A stretch of 64,000 nucleotides of DNA from Branchiostoma floridae. Lineage: Eukaryota; Chordata; Leptocardii; Amphioxiformes; Branchiostomatidae. The translations under genes were made by a program, and so were the position numbers. Shown here in pieces: positions 22,020 to 49,791 of this stretch. Location: the NCBI RefSeq assembly GCF_000003815.2, contig NC_049995.1, positions 15,978,931-16,042,930 of the forward strand. Direction: 5' to 3'. The notes under the pieces were generated by a model. It was not told the origin of the DNA and searched no databases. It was given only the letters and a program-made list of their open reading frames with translations. How positions within the stretch are numbered: the stretch's first letter is position 1; each line of letters begins with the position of its first letter.

Positions 22020-22183
22020 CCGAAAGGTCGTCGGGTAATTGTTCTGTCAACAGCTAATCGGTGGACGCTGCGGGGTGTGAAATTTGATAAGCACTTTCAC
22101 TCATTGTCTCTCTGAACTGAACTGAATTGAACTGTCGGACTGTAATTCTGAAACATCAATGGACTTATATTGTCACTGGCGTG

Positions 22184-22216
<33 letters not shown>

Positions 22217-22500
22217 ATGCGTATGTGCGAACAAGACAACTCAGGAAAGGCTGGCCGGATTGGTTTCATACTTTGTGTGTTGGTCGGGTGTGATGAAAGC
22301 TGAAAATGATTACATGTTGGCCCCCCTAACAGCTTTTCTTGGTACTGCAGGAGAACTTCATGTTTTGATGTCTTGTGTTCTTAACAAGCTATGGTCTCGG
22401 TTTTAGGTGGTAGATATTGTTCTATCAGCATCTAATCGCTGGATGCTGCGGGGTGTGAAATTTGATAAGCACTTTCACTAATTGTCTATCTGGCCGTAAT
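22020..22500. repeat. Two copies of an interspersed segment around a microsatellite-bearing spacer
   Basis: The phrase gctgcggggtgtgaaatttg with ataagcactttcact occurs at about 22,068 and 22,447. A (tc)n(tg)n tract lies at 22,183-22,218. No gene is recognised from 21,640 to 24,360. Confidence 0.6.
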
Positions 22501-23024
22501 TATGTCGGTATTGTTTTGAACAGGTTAGCTCTAGGCTTTCCAAACAACAGTATTGTCTTACTTTGGATCTTGTATATGTAAGTGGATATATATCACTGAA
22601 GTGATATATATCCGGTCAAGTTGCTGCGTCCGAAATCAAATTTGTGTTTACGTTGACTTGATGATGGGGGTAGAATGCAAAAGAAGTATGTGTATGATTC
22701 AGAAAACAAAAAAACACACAAAAAGTGCAAAAATTGTTCGTTTTTTTTAATCGATGACATTCGTGAGATTCAGTGAGATTACAATCGTACAGTCTACATC
22801 TATTTTTATAGTTCTTACTTTAGATTGTTTGCAGGTGAAATGTTTTGTGGTCATGCTTTCACGTAATGATTTTGATTGGTTGGTTCGGGCCAGGTTGACA
22901 GCTGTTTATGCTTTCAGACTTTAGCCATAGGTCAGGAGGTCATGTGGGGAAACTCGTTTGACCAGTCTGGACGGTGTGCGTACTGTATATATAAAGGTCC
23001 AGGCTTGAATCACCAATTAAGGCT

Positions 23025-23430
23025 GGCTGATCTATCTATCTAATATTTATCCATCCATCCATTCATCTATCAATCTATCTATCAATCTACCTATATCTGG
23101 AGATCTATATTTATTAATCTATCTATCCGTCCATCCATATATCCATCTATCTATACATCCACCCGTCCATCTATATGTCTGTCTATATACATGTATATAT
23201 ATATCTGTCTGATTGCCTGTCTATTCATCTATCTGTGTTGTACATTTCTAGAGTGGAGAATCTTGGTACATTCAGTCGGCTCTACGCACCACGTGCAGCT
23301 AGGAGGATCTCGTCCGTTCATATATTTATCTAATCTATCTATCTGTATGTTTGTCGACGTCAATCTACCTGTCCATCTAATCCTCTCTCTAACTATTCAC
23401 CTGTCCCTGGATGTGTCTATATATCTCTAT
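23025..23430. repeat. Degenerate TCTA/TCCA-rich microsatellite region
   Basis: Irregular runs of atctatctatc, ccatccatccat and similar tetramers extend over about 400 bp and are interrupted. ORFs here are repeat translations. Confidence 0.8.
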
Positions 23431-24367
23431 TACCCAGCCAACCGAGTCTCCTTTTCATTTGTCAGGAAAACACTTAAAAAAAGGAACGCTCGACAAAGCA
23501 CTTGTCATCAGAAAACGTTCACGTTTATTCACAAAATAGTTCATGAGGCTGTTCACAACAGATATCAATCTTTTCTCACATTCTTCTGTATTAGACTTTA
23601 CAACTATATCGTGTGCAAAGACGTACTTAGATAAAGAAGGCTTGTGTAAGAAAAAAGTGAAACTCAACAGTGGAAGCAAGTGTTCTGTTTCTTCTTCTGA
23701 TGTTTGTCTGATTCAAAAAAAGGTGATTGTATAAGATTTCTCACGGAGATTAGAAATTGAGAACAGTCCTTGTTTCGATTTGTAAGACAACGTCTTTGTT
23801 TTCTTGTTCAGGGCCCAGAATTTCGGTCGCCGCACATGCGCTCTCATCACATTAGATCTGGACTAGGCATTGTTGAAAATAATTTTGATGAAAACTCAAA
23901 ATATTTCATGGAGGTTTAAGGTCTCCGAACACTGAATTGAAGATGGTAGTTGTATTGGCAACTTGACATTGAACTACTTGCACCAAATCCCCCAAGTGCC
24001 CAACAGATTAAGATTTGTCGATGAGATTCGATTTATTTTGTATCCATAAGAATGTGGTCTTTTGGGAACACGCGTCGGTTGCTGAGTGCCGATTTAGAGG
24101 CAGAATCATACAAGAGAGGTCTATTGCTGAAACCTATGGTGTATCCTTTGTTGTCTTCTTGTGTGAACTAGCACATTAATATGGCAGTCTAGCCTGTTGC
24201 AAATTGCTGTAGTCTGGTGTCTTTTCGAAGCAACTAAATCTATATTCAAATATCAATGTCAAAAACCTGCATAAGTAGATCTCGATGAGGCTAAAGTTTT
24301 ATACACGTTTTCGTTTTCTGCTCTTACTCTTGGACAAAGACTCGATGAGTAACAATAAGCACATATA

Positions 24368-24455
24368 AAGAGAGAGAGAAAGAGGGAGAGAGAGAGGGAA
24401 GAGAGGTATATGTATGTGTGTGTGTGTGTGTGTATGTGTGTGTGTGTGTGTGCTT
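24368..24455. repeat. (GA)n followed by (GT)n microsatellite
   Basis: A purine run of ga/gaga units at 24,368-24,405 is followed by tgtgtg runs to about 24,455. Confidence 0.9.
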
Positions 24456-24810
24456 GTGCTTGTGACCATGCATAATGTCTACCAACGGTAGTGCAATTGT
24501 AACATGCGAAAAGCTGAAGAACTCAAAGCTTTTCAGCTTTTCAGTATGATTTTTGACAATCCTTTGTCATTTGTGGCCAATCGCATTTGGACTAATGTTA
24601 TCTTTACACCATATGTAAAATTTACAGCGCCTTGTTGGTGTTTTCTTAACGAACAGAAGTACATTCTTTTGACTCCCCATCCATTATGATAGCAAAGGTT
24701 AACAAACAAATAAACATCACGTTACAAACTGCTTGCCTTTTAAAAGTGAAGTGATCTCTTGGGGTATAGTTGGAAACTATGCCACCACGTCTGTAAGAGC
24801 GTGCAAGAAA

Positions 24811-24956
24811 CAGTAGAAGCCGCTTAATTGCACATCCCATTTGCCAGTGCATTTCGTGCAATTATCCGAATGGTGCAACAATTTTGGAATTTTGGAATTT
24901 CGAGAAATTAACAGAAGTGTGCGATTCTCCGTTGTGCAATTAATTGGCTTCTACTG
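24811..24956. mobile_element. Pogo/Tigger-like MITE
   Basis: The left end is CAGTAGAAGCCGCTTAATTG and the right end the inverse, caattaattggcttctactg. This CAGT...AATTG terminal design is typical of pogo-type Tc1/mariner elements. The right flank is TA, the left AA. Confidence 0.75.
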
Positions 24957-24959
24957 TAC

Positions 24960-25618
24960 TATGATACTAAGTATGACGATATGAAGAAGGGTGTGCTCGA
25001 CTGAAAGTTCCCATAAGCTGTGGTTGTTCGTGCTTTGAGGGAGAACGGGACACAAGGAAGCAGCTATAAAACAGGGGTAGCGGGCCAACATTTATAGTTA
25101 CCCCTTACTAGATTGTACCGGTGCAATAGCCGAGTGGGACGGTGCAATGGCCGAGTGGGCGCAATGGCCAAGTGGGCGCCGAGATGGGCGCCGCCCTATG
25201 CGCCATCAGGCGCGGGAAGGAACTTTGACTGACTTGACTTGAGAATGTACCCAGGTACATTATAGCCAGGGGTATGTTTCGGCCTGCTACATCGGTCTTG
25301 CGCAAAAGTATCTAAAACGCCTATTTCTCAAAAGGCCCTACTTTTGATTTACAATTTGATCAATTCTATCATAAATATATAGAACTCTTTCTATTACCAT
25401 ATTTTGGGGGTACGTCTTTAACATTTTAGATATGGTGATTACACGTTGTCGTCCGAATAAAAAGGTGGCTATATTCAATATAACATTTCATGAGAATTCG
25501 TAGATTTTAAAGGCGTTAAAGATGATAGATTTTACAAGGTTTGCTGTTTCAGCGCATCCGAAATATTTTAGAATGGAAACAACAGAAACTCATTTACCAG
25601 GAAAGCGGAAACAGTTAA
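24960..25618. other. Intergenic, nothing firm
   Basis: A short run of repeated gcaatggccgagtgggc-like phrases (25,120-25,185) is the only structure. No exon is recognised. Confidence 0.45.
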
Positions 25619-26210
25619 GGCGTGGTCACATTGGCCATAAGTCGCCGTACGTTTTGATGTATTGGGATTTTCAATTTTTTAATAGCTGGATTTTCATGAT
25701 TAAGGCACGAACAGCCTAAGACTACTATCAGTTTGCCATCGTATGGCGATCGTAGGACTAAGGATCACATCCGTCGTAGGTCGTCGTACGATTTTGATGT
25801 AGAATTTTCAACCAGACTGCCACAGAACCAACCACCGACAAGGATTTAAGACAGTTTCCCCGTAGCAAGACAGGTAAATTTTGCATTTCGCATACATGAC
25901 TGTCCAAATATTCCCTCAGCTGCTTGTTGTAATCGTCCGACGATCGTTCGACAATGTTGCGACGGCCGTACGACAATGGTGCGACGACTGTACGACAATT
26001 GTGCAATGATCCTACGACGAACGTACGACGATCGTGCGACGGTTGTTCGGCGATCGTAGGACGACCGTACAACAATCGTACGATGAAAGTACGACAATCG
26101 TGCGACGGCCGTACGACGATCGCACGTCGATCGTACGGCGATCGATGCGACCATCGTATGGCGGTCGTGCGACGATTGTACGATGATCGCACGACGAATG
26201 TGACCAAGCC
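25619..26210. mobile_element. MITE of the GTACGACGATC family with expanded 11-bp array
   Basis: The left end ggcgtggtcacattggccat and the right end gcacgacgaatgtgaccaag then cc are inverted relatives. It also contains the family's internal phrase ccacagaaccaaccaccgac. The element ends one base beyond the stop codon of the CUB/LDLa gene, so that gene's 3' UTR runs into it. Confidence 0.65.
25935..26199. repeat. 11-bp minisatellite, about 24 units
   Basis: Cutting the 265 bp every 11 bp gives 24 units that are variants of GTACGACGATC (for example gtgcgacggtt, gttcggcgatc, gtacaacaatc). Only one unit is 12 bp, so the phase is kept across the array. Most units are also near-palindromic (cgatcg, gtac). 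Confidence 0.85.
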
Positions 26211-26211
26211 T

Positions 26212-42173
<15,962 letters not shown>

Positions 42174-43754
42174 TTCTGAAGCCGCTCGCTGCACGTCGTG
42201 CCACAAAGCCCACCCACGGCTACGTGCAGCTCCTGCTGTTTTCTCCCGACTAATTATCCGACGACATCGCTACCTGTTGTTGTTGTTAGCGCGCGAAACT
42301 ACGTCCACGGGGAGAGAACATCTCCCTTTTTCCCTTCCAAACTCTTCACGAAATGAAATTCGCGTCAACCAAGAGTCAAAGCTGGCGAAGAACCTCAAAT
42401 GAAAACTTGTATGCCAAAAAAAAACAGCAATCGGAGGCAGGAGCACTGTACTGGTAGATGGTGGCTGACGCCAGTACTATAAATGGATAGATGAATATTC
42501 ATGTATCTAACTGTCGGTTGTCGTGGCGCAGCGTCGGAGCCTGTACGAGTCGTAACTACGTCAATCGTCTCCGGCTCATGCCCATAGCAACGTGACAGAT
42601 CTTTTTTCACTCATTTGAACACAGTAGTTCATTTTGTTGCAGCGGCGACTTCATTTGCAGATTCTTTGCTTCAGAAAGAAAGTCGTTTTTATCAAGGAGG
42701 TTGAAACCTCCTTGTTTTTATCAAATGTCACAATCTTTCATCGTCACGTGTGATGAAGTCAATTAACCTAGGCAAAATTCTGTGTAGTCAATGCATGTGA
42801 TTGGAATCAATTTTATATAATGTGAGAGAGACTTTGAGGCTTTATTACGTCTAGAAATAATGTCTTGTAAGTCTGAAAGCCACTGCTATAAATGGATATA
42901 TGAATATTCATGTGTCTCACTGTCGGTTTTCGTGGCGCACCGTCGGAGCCTGTACGAGCCGTAACTACGTCAATCGTCTCCGACTCATGCCCCTAGCAAC
43001 GTGACAGATCTTTGTATTATATCTGCCGGCAGTTTTCTTTTCGCTCATTTGAACATAGTACTTCATTTTGTTGCAGCGGCGACTTCATTTGCAGATTCTT
43101 TGCATCACAAAGAAAGTCGTTTTTATCAAACATCAAAATGTCTCATCGACACGTGAGGTGAAGTTAGCCTATGCAAAATTCTGTGTAGTCAATTAATGTT
43201 TTTGATGGGAATCAATTTTCAAGTAATGTCTAAAAATGAAATTCTCCCATTTAGGTCCATCCTATCCATCCTTATGTCTATTGAAGCAAAGCGTTCGTAA
43301 AATACAGACTATATACCAATACACACTTTTTTCTTTCATCCATAGCAAGGGAAACCAATCTAAACTTGTGTACCAAACACCTAGCGAAATCGGATGTAGG
43401 AGCACTGCACTGGTTAGCTTACGCCACTGCCATAAATGTGTATAATATTATGAATATTCATGTCTGTACTGTCGGGTTTCGTAGCGCACCGTTGGAGCCT
43501 GGGCAAGCCGTAACTACGTTAATGGCCTTCGGCTCATGCCGCTAGCAGCGTGACTGATCTTTTATCATACCTGACGGCAGTTTTCGTGCTGCCCGTTTGA
43601 TCTGGTAATAAGGTTCGTTTTGTTGCAGCGGCGGTTTGATTTGGAGATTCTCTGTTCCACACAGAACGTTATTATATCAAATGTCAAACCTGTATTTCGT
43701 CCATCTTTTGCTTTTATCTGCACCCCAAGACTTGGGATTGGAAACGGTTTCAAG

Positions 43755-43958
43755 CAACACTGATTCTCCTTTATCCGTTGTTTTAAAACAGGATATTTCT
43801 GGATATAAAGTCGACTTACCGACGTTGGTTTTAATATTTCCAAAATGTAAAAAAGATATTTGAAAGATTGCAATTTGAAACTAACGACCCTTGACTTCAT
43901 ATCAGATTTTGAAAACAACGGATATAGGTTACCGTTCGGATAAAGGTGAACTAACGTT
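43755..43958. mobile_element. ttcacctttatccg MITE, copy a
   Basis: The left arm is degraded (tctcctttatccgttgtttt); the right arm is aacggatataggttaccgtt, cggataaaggtgaactaacg. The interior aaaacaggatatttctggat matches copy b. Confidence 0.65.
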
Positions 43959-44287
43959 AATGCTTAATGTCGCACCGTTGGAGCCTGTGCGAGTCGTAAC
44001 TACCGCCAGTTGTTTCCGTCTCATGCCGCTAGCAACGCGACAGATCTTTATATTATATCCGCCGGCAGTTTTCTTGTTGTCCTTTTCATCTGGTAATAAG
44101 GTTCGTTTTGCTGCAGCAGTGACTTAATTTGGAGATTCTCTGTTCCACAAAGAAAGTCATTAACGTTATATCAAATATCGAATTTGTTATTTGTCCATCC
44201 TTCTTTCATTTTCACGTATGATGATGTTATCCCGTCCAAAATTCTTTCGAGTCAAGACTTGTAACTGGAAACGGTTTCAAGTAACGC

Positions 44288-44511
44288 TAGTCCTCCTTTA
44301 TCCGGTGGGTAACCTATATGCGTTGTTTTAAAACAGGATATTTAGGGATATCAAGTCGACGTACAGAGGCTGGTTTTAATATTTCCAAAATGTAAAAAAG
44401 ATATTTGAAAGATTGTAATTTGAAACTAACGACCCTTGACTTGATATCCTTAAAAACAGATTTAAAAAAAACGGATATAGGTTACCCTTCGGATAAAGGT
44501 GAACTAACGTT
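44288..44511. mobile_element. ttcacctttatccg MITE, copy b
   Basis: The left arm tcctcctttatccggtgggt, aacctatatgcgttgtttta is the inverse of the right arm aaacggatataggttaccct, tcggataaaggtgaac. Confidence 0.7.
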
Positions 44512-44960
44512 AATGCTTAATGTCGCACCGTTGGAGACTGTGCGAGTCGTAACTACCGTCAGTTATGTCCGGATCATGCCGCGAGCAACGTGACAGATCT
44601 TTATATTATATCCGCCGGCAGTTTTCTTGTCTGTTTGATCTGGTAATAAGGTTCGTTTTGTTGCAGCGGCGACTAAATTTGGAAATCCTCTGTTCCACAA
44701 AGAAAGTCATTATATCAAACATCAAAGCTGTTTTTCGACCATCTTTTACTTTCATCTTTATGACTTGTGATATAGTTATCACGCGTACAAAATCTATTTA
44801 CTCAAGACTGTGTTTAAAAATGCATTTAAAGTAGCGTCAAGAAAGTTTTAGGCGACAGACAAAACGATTCTGTCAAGTTGTGCAAAACATTCATTCATTC
44901 AATCAAAGTCACTATTTGTAGGCTATAGATGAGCCTTTACAATTCAGGTATATTAGTACC

Positions 44961-45384
44961 TAGTGGTGCGTACCTAAACTTATATTCAGGTTCAGGTCAG
45001 GATTCAGGTCCAGCAGTTCAGTTCAGGTTCAAGTCCGGACCTGAATCCATCATTACATATTGTGTGCGCTAGAAAATTTTCTTTTTTGAGGAGGAAGGGG
45101 GATGGTGCATATAAAATTGCATGTTAGCATGGATTGAAATGCAATGTTAAGAATACATGCAAATTATATACAGCCGGTGTAAACACAAAAGGTCAGTAAT
45201 AAATACGAAATGTTTTTTGTCTTTTTCCAGTGCAAATTTCACTGTCTATGGAAAGTTTTAGATGGTTAAGAAGAAAAAAGGGAATATAAGTGACAGATAG
45301 CTTTTTGCAAGTCCGGACTTGACTCCTGACATTTAGGTGCTTTTTTTGACAATTCCAGGTCCGGGTTTTAGGTACGCACCACTA
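44961..45384. mobile_element. hAT-type MITE, 424 bp
   Basis: The ends tagtggtgcgtacctaaa and tttaggtacgcaccacta are perfect inverses. Flanks are ttagtacc and ctagtacc, an 8-bp target duplication with one mismatch, as expected of hAT elements. The interior is made of caggtc/gacctg phrases, as in 49,351-49,783. Confidence 0.75.
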
Positions 45385-45393
45385 CTAGTACCC

Positions 45394-45708
45394 TAAAGGT
45401 GGGGTCACACATGCGTATATATATTCAAGTCCGTTTGAGGTGCGTATGACGCTCTTAATCTCTACCAGGCTCCACAGGGCGCGGGAAAAATAGTACAAAT
45501 TGGACAAACATAGATACATAACAGGCCAGGTGAGTTAGCTGACCGAGAAGTATGGTTAGCGAACCAGCTAACTCGTCTGACATGTTGCCTGTTTACGTTT
45601 GTCCAATTTCTATTATTTTTCCAACGACCTGTGGAGTCTGATGGAGGTAAATACTCCCATGCGCGCCTCATACGGACATATATATAGACGCAGGTGTGAC
45701 CCCACCTT
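45394..45708. mobile_element. Foldback MITE, taaaggtggggtcaca family
   Basis: The left end taaaggtggggtcacacatg and the right end caggtgtgaccccacctta are inverse. Arms remain complementary to a central palindrome (agttagctgaccgagaag / ggttagcgaaccagctaact). It starts within 10 bp of the previous element's right end. Confidence 0.75.
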
Positions 45709-45920
45709 AACATTTCAGCCAGGCATTTGTAAAATACAGACAGTATGGCTTTTCATCTTGCTTCACGACAGTAGATTTGGTTTGAAGTGTCTTTCATGTC
45801 GATTGTGAATATTCTGCTTAATGTTCTGTAATTTGGAACCTAATTGGAAAAATGAGGCCCTTTGAGACTTGATGCGTTTTGTCACCATCATCATTAGATG
45901 GTGAAAGTGGGGCATACGTC

Positions 45921-46136
45921 ATAGCCTCCATATAGCAGGCTCTCTAGGGCCTTTTTTGGCTCATAATACACTTTTGCTAGCCATTTCATTTTGTACTGGG
46001 TCGCTGATTGCTGGCCTTTTTTGACAGGGCCGACAGTTTGAATAGGCCAGCAACCAGCGACCCAGTACAAAAAGAAACGGCCAGCAAAGGTGTATTATGA
46101 GGCAAAAAAGGCCCTAGAGAGCCTGCTATGGAGGCT
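45921..46136. mobile_element. Near-perfect foldback element, ctcagcctccat family
   Basis: Left arm atagcctccatatagcaggc, tctctagggcc; right arm ggccctagagagcctgctat, ggaggct. Inner arms gtactgggtcgctgattgct and ggccagcaaccagcgaccca are also complementary. The flanks carry ACGT on both sides (45,916-45,919 and 46,137-46,140). Confidence 0.8.
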
Positions 46137-46139
46137 ACG

Positions 46140-46882
46140 TACGGCAGCGATTTACCCATAATCATATATGCGCGAATGTTGCAAAACAAGCCGCATGGCT
46201 TCATGTCTGATGGAGAAAGGGCGGGAAACGGTAGCAATTTTCACTAACATTACCATCGAATGTTACAAACAAGACGTTAGGCTCCACTTCGTCACATGGC
46301 CTCTTTGTTTTTGTTTACTGAATTCTATTAAAACAAACAACACACAATGAAAACATCAAAACAAATATAGAATACAAGAAATGCAACAAAGGTACACATT
46401 CTATCCAAAGGCAAATGATAGGTACTACAGCAATAAAAACATAACAGGTTGAAACATGACATGAACCAAAGCGTAAATAAAAGTACCAAAACTAGATTAA
46501 GTACAAAAATACAGGGTCCGTTTTTAGACGATTTTTTTCGGGACATTTGACATTGCATTCATACTGCGATACGATAGAAGCAAGATGGTAGAAGTAATAT
46601 GGAGAAAAAAGAAGTATAGATTTCACCTACGGAAGTTCATCAAAAAATGTACAAGTCGTAAACTTTCTCATGGCATTTCGACCAACGGACAACCGGCATT
46701 TGTTTCCCTATGGGTTCTGAAATCATATGCTGAATTCTAAATGGACCTGCCACTCTACATTGAAAAACAAACAAACAGGCAAACAAACCGGAAACAAAGA
46801 CTGCCAAAACACAGTCCATATAAACATAACATCTTTTACATAGGGATTGGAAAGTCGTTGTTTATTCATTATTAATATACGT
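46140..46882. other. Intergenic, nothing recognised
   Basis: AT-rich, short ORFs only. Confidence 0.5.
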
Positions 46883-46890
46883 GGGTCATG

Positions 46891-48899
46891 CAGTGCTGTC
46901 TCCAGCTTGAAATTTATTTCCGTCCCAAATTTTGTGTGGGGGGGTGGGGGAGGGCCGAAGGCCCGACGCGAGCGCCGCAGGCGCTCGCCAAACTAGGGGG
47001 GTCCGGGGGCATGGTCCCCCGGGAAAATTTTAAAATTCAAACCCTCTAAGACGCTATTTCACGTATTTTCAGAGGCAAAATTTCATTCCGCAAAGTAGGA
47101 CTACCGACACCCCACGATCTCGAAACAAAAGGCTTTGTTCCGACTGCCCGCCCCTTGGTCGGGCATTTAACTGACGAAATATTTTGTTCGTTAAGCAGTG
47201 TAACGTTTACACTCTGAAATTTACCATGATACTTGTTCGTCGTCATTTTCACGTATTTGTTGATAATGTGTGTGTGGATAGTTCGGGGACTGGATAACGC
47301 CGCGGGTGTTGGCATTATTGGCCGAGGGACATTGACGCATTTCAGCTCGTAAGATCGTATTAAAAGGAAGTTTACATCACCTATTTTGTCTGGTACTGGT
47401 TGCTCATGATCAATTAACTTTCTATACCATATTTTGCTTAATAACTCTTCATTTTGCTGGTGTCGTGCTTCTGTTTCTTTAACCACCAAGAAATGAGCAT
47501 TTCTCGATAAAGTTGACACCTTTCTGCTCATCGTCCAGTACCGTCCAAAGGGTACAGATTTGCAAAAGATCGGAGAAAAATTGCCAACAGCGGTCATGTT
47601 CACAGCGCTGGGTAAGAATACTGCGATAAGAAAACAGTCTCCCGATAGTTATTTTCTGATATAAAATAAATGTCAATCCGAATTCCAAAACTCAACCCAA
47701 ACTACGCAGAACAAAAAATGTTTTCACGGCTAAACTTTCCGTAAGGGGCAACCTATGCGGGGGCATGTGATGGGGTCGGCAGTCAACCGTCAAAACATGC
47801 GGGCTCACTGTAAAAATAGTCTCCTACTTACATTTTTCGGCGGGCTACTTCCGTATGATTTTAGTGGAAGGTCGGCAAAAAAAGTATACAAGTTCGATTC
47901 CCGACATTTCCCCGTGAAAACAGCGTTAAATGCAGCCGAAAATTATGTATGTAAGCTGTAATAGCAGCGAGTTGGAAAATGCGGCTGGACGTGTTGTTAC
48001 CATGGTAGCAGCTTCGGCGGCAGCCTTTTGAAGTAGCGCCTGCGACAGGGCGTGCGTCATTATTCTATAAATCCAATCAACTTCCCACCAATCACAGCCA
48101 GCAGCGGCGCGGACAAAGCGGTAACACCATGTCAATCACGAAGAAGCGCGGGACTTTACGAACACGGCGCTGCGGACTCGCTCCCAAATCCAAGCAGAAA
48201 AGTGCTTTTGAAGATACATTTCGCAAGAATCGACCGTGGCTTTGTCACATCGTAGATGCAGACGGCGAGAATATAGTTTTTGCCGTCTGTTTATAGTTTA
48301 CACCAGGGGAAAAACCTCTTTTGTTGACGGTTGTAGAACTATGGAGATCGCCAGTACAGTGTACGGTTTACTGAGGTCTCCGACACACACACGACAGCCG
48401 AGTAAAGAAATATAATTTCTGATCCACCGTGTTAGGTTCATAATGAATTACAGTTTCCCGTTAATGTTGATTTTAAATCGTATAAGGGCCGGGTGATTCC
48501 GTCAACCCGATCGGTATTGCGAAATAAAACAGTGGCTAGGTAAGATAACGCCGCAGCTTCGCCTTCTTTTGCAACACGCGAATAGCACGTTTTGCCGATC
48601 TCTAATCTTCACACATGTCCATATATCGGGGCCGCGTTTATCTCGCGGCTTGGAAAGTGGAGGCGTGGTGAAGGAAAAGGCAAAAATCGATTAAATTCTA
48701 AGTCGGACGCCTATTTTAGTTATTCAATCGTTCGCATGCATCATTTTAGTTATTGAACCTGCCTTTTTAAGCTTACAAAACTGCATTTTCATGTCATGAA
48801 ATTAAGATTTTTTTTGGACGGAATGGGTGAAAATTTTTTCCGTCCCGACGAGTAAATTTCCGTCCAGGGACGGAAGGACGGGTCCTGGAGACAGCCCTG
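46891..48899. mobile_element. hAT-type transposon, 2,009 bp, apparently non-autonomous
   Basis: The ends CAGTGCTGTCTCCAG and ctggagacagccctg are inverse with one mismatch. The flanks carry a perfect 8-bp duplication, gggtcatg, at 46,883-46,890 and 48,900-48,907. These are hAT hallmarks. A GC-rich subterminal part (46,940-47,020) contains three hairpins: gggccgaaggccc, cgagcgccgcaggcgctcg and ggtccgggggcatggtcccc. A 185-codon ORF (47,603-47,046, minus) is the longest but I do not recognise it as transposase. The element inserted 10 bp upstream of a tRNA-Trp gene. Confidence 0.85.
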
Positions 48900-48917
48900 G
48901 GGTCATGTATCATGTGC

Positions 48918-48989
48918 GACTCCGTGGCGCAACGGTAGCGCGTCTGACTCCAGATCAGAAGGTTGCGTGTTCGAATCACGTCGGGGTCA
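48918..48989 (+). tRNA. tRNA-Trp (CCA)
   Basis: It is 72 nt with acceptor stem gactccg/cggggtc, A-box tggcgcaacggtagcg, anticodon loop ctccaga and B-box ggttgcgtgttcgaatcacg. A run of T residues follows at about 48,996. No intron. Confidence 0.95.
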
Positions 48990-49350
48990 CATAGATATTT
49001 TTTTATCATTTTTTCATACTTTTTGTCTAGCCATTTTGTCTCTCTTTAAGTATTGTGATTGAAAAGAAAAATATTCTAATAATTTTCCATTCTTATAAAT
49101 TCTTCGAAATGCCGTAATTGGGATACCGTAAAAGGGAAAATGCCCGCGGTGGTATTTTGTTCGCGGTTTTCACGGTTACATTTTCTCCGCGAACAAAAAC
49201 ACTGCACAAGATTTCATTTTTTCATGTGTCCGCTACTTCTTTGTTTCAACTGCGAACTTATCACAATGTCAACAATCCATTTTCTTCCCAGTGCGACATG
49301 AAATTTTCATTTCTCTTTTTACAGTATATCAATGTAAGATGATTCTCTGT

Positions 49351-49783
49351 TAGGGCTGGGTACCGGTACAGAAAATTCAGGTCCAGGTCCGGTTCAGGTC
49401 CAGAGGATCAGGTCCAGGTTCGGACCTGAACCAGGACCTGTTTCAGTATGACTCATGCCAATGGTCCATTTCACTACATAGAAATTTGTTTGGTGGAGTA
49501 TTAGACTTACACTGGCGTCTTAAAATCCTAAAACGCTAACTGCACCTGTACGATTGACTGTAAAACTTGGTAGAAATGACTATAAACTCTACTCTACTTC
49601 ACTCTTGTTATTTTCTTCCACCTGCAAGCGCCAAAACGTGTGAATGCCTGATGAAATAATATGTTAATTTTCTAACCGGTCCAACATCCGGTCCACCTAA
49701 TTTTTTCAGGTCCGGTTTTTCTGGACCGGTCCAATAAGAAAAATCGGTTTTGTACCGGTACGCTGTACCGATACCCAGCCCTA
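49351..49783. mobile_element. hAT-type MITE, 433 bp
   Basis: The ends tagggctgggtaccggta and taccgatacccagcccta are inverse with one mismatch. Perfect 8-bp target duplications ttctctgt lie at 49,343-49,350 and 49,784-49,791. The interior is rich in caggtccggttcaggtcc phrases, inverted on the right. Confidence 0.85.
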
Positions 49784-49791
49784 TTCTCTGT

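Larger units (their letters stand above)
42400..44800. repeat. Five tandem copies of a promoter-proximal segment
   Basis: The core gagcctgtacgagtcgtaac, then ctcatgcccatagcaacgtg acagatc and gttgcagcggcgacttcatt, occurs at about 42,530, 42,945, 43,493, 43,978 and 44,532. Copies 1-3 also share gaatattcatg and a taaatgg phrase. Copy 1 begins about 230 bp upstream of the CUB/LDLa start codon. Two copies have been invaded by the ttcacctttatccg MITE. Confidence 0.8.

Noticed and set aside
47046-47603. 185-codon minus-strand ORF in the hAT-type element
   Set aside because: I recognise no hAT dimerisation or BED motif; it may be chance. A profile search would decide.
48050-48110. Promoter with two CCAAT-like motifs
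   Set aside because: It lies inside the hAT-type element with no supported gene downstream; noted but not called.
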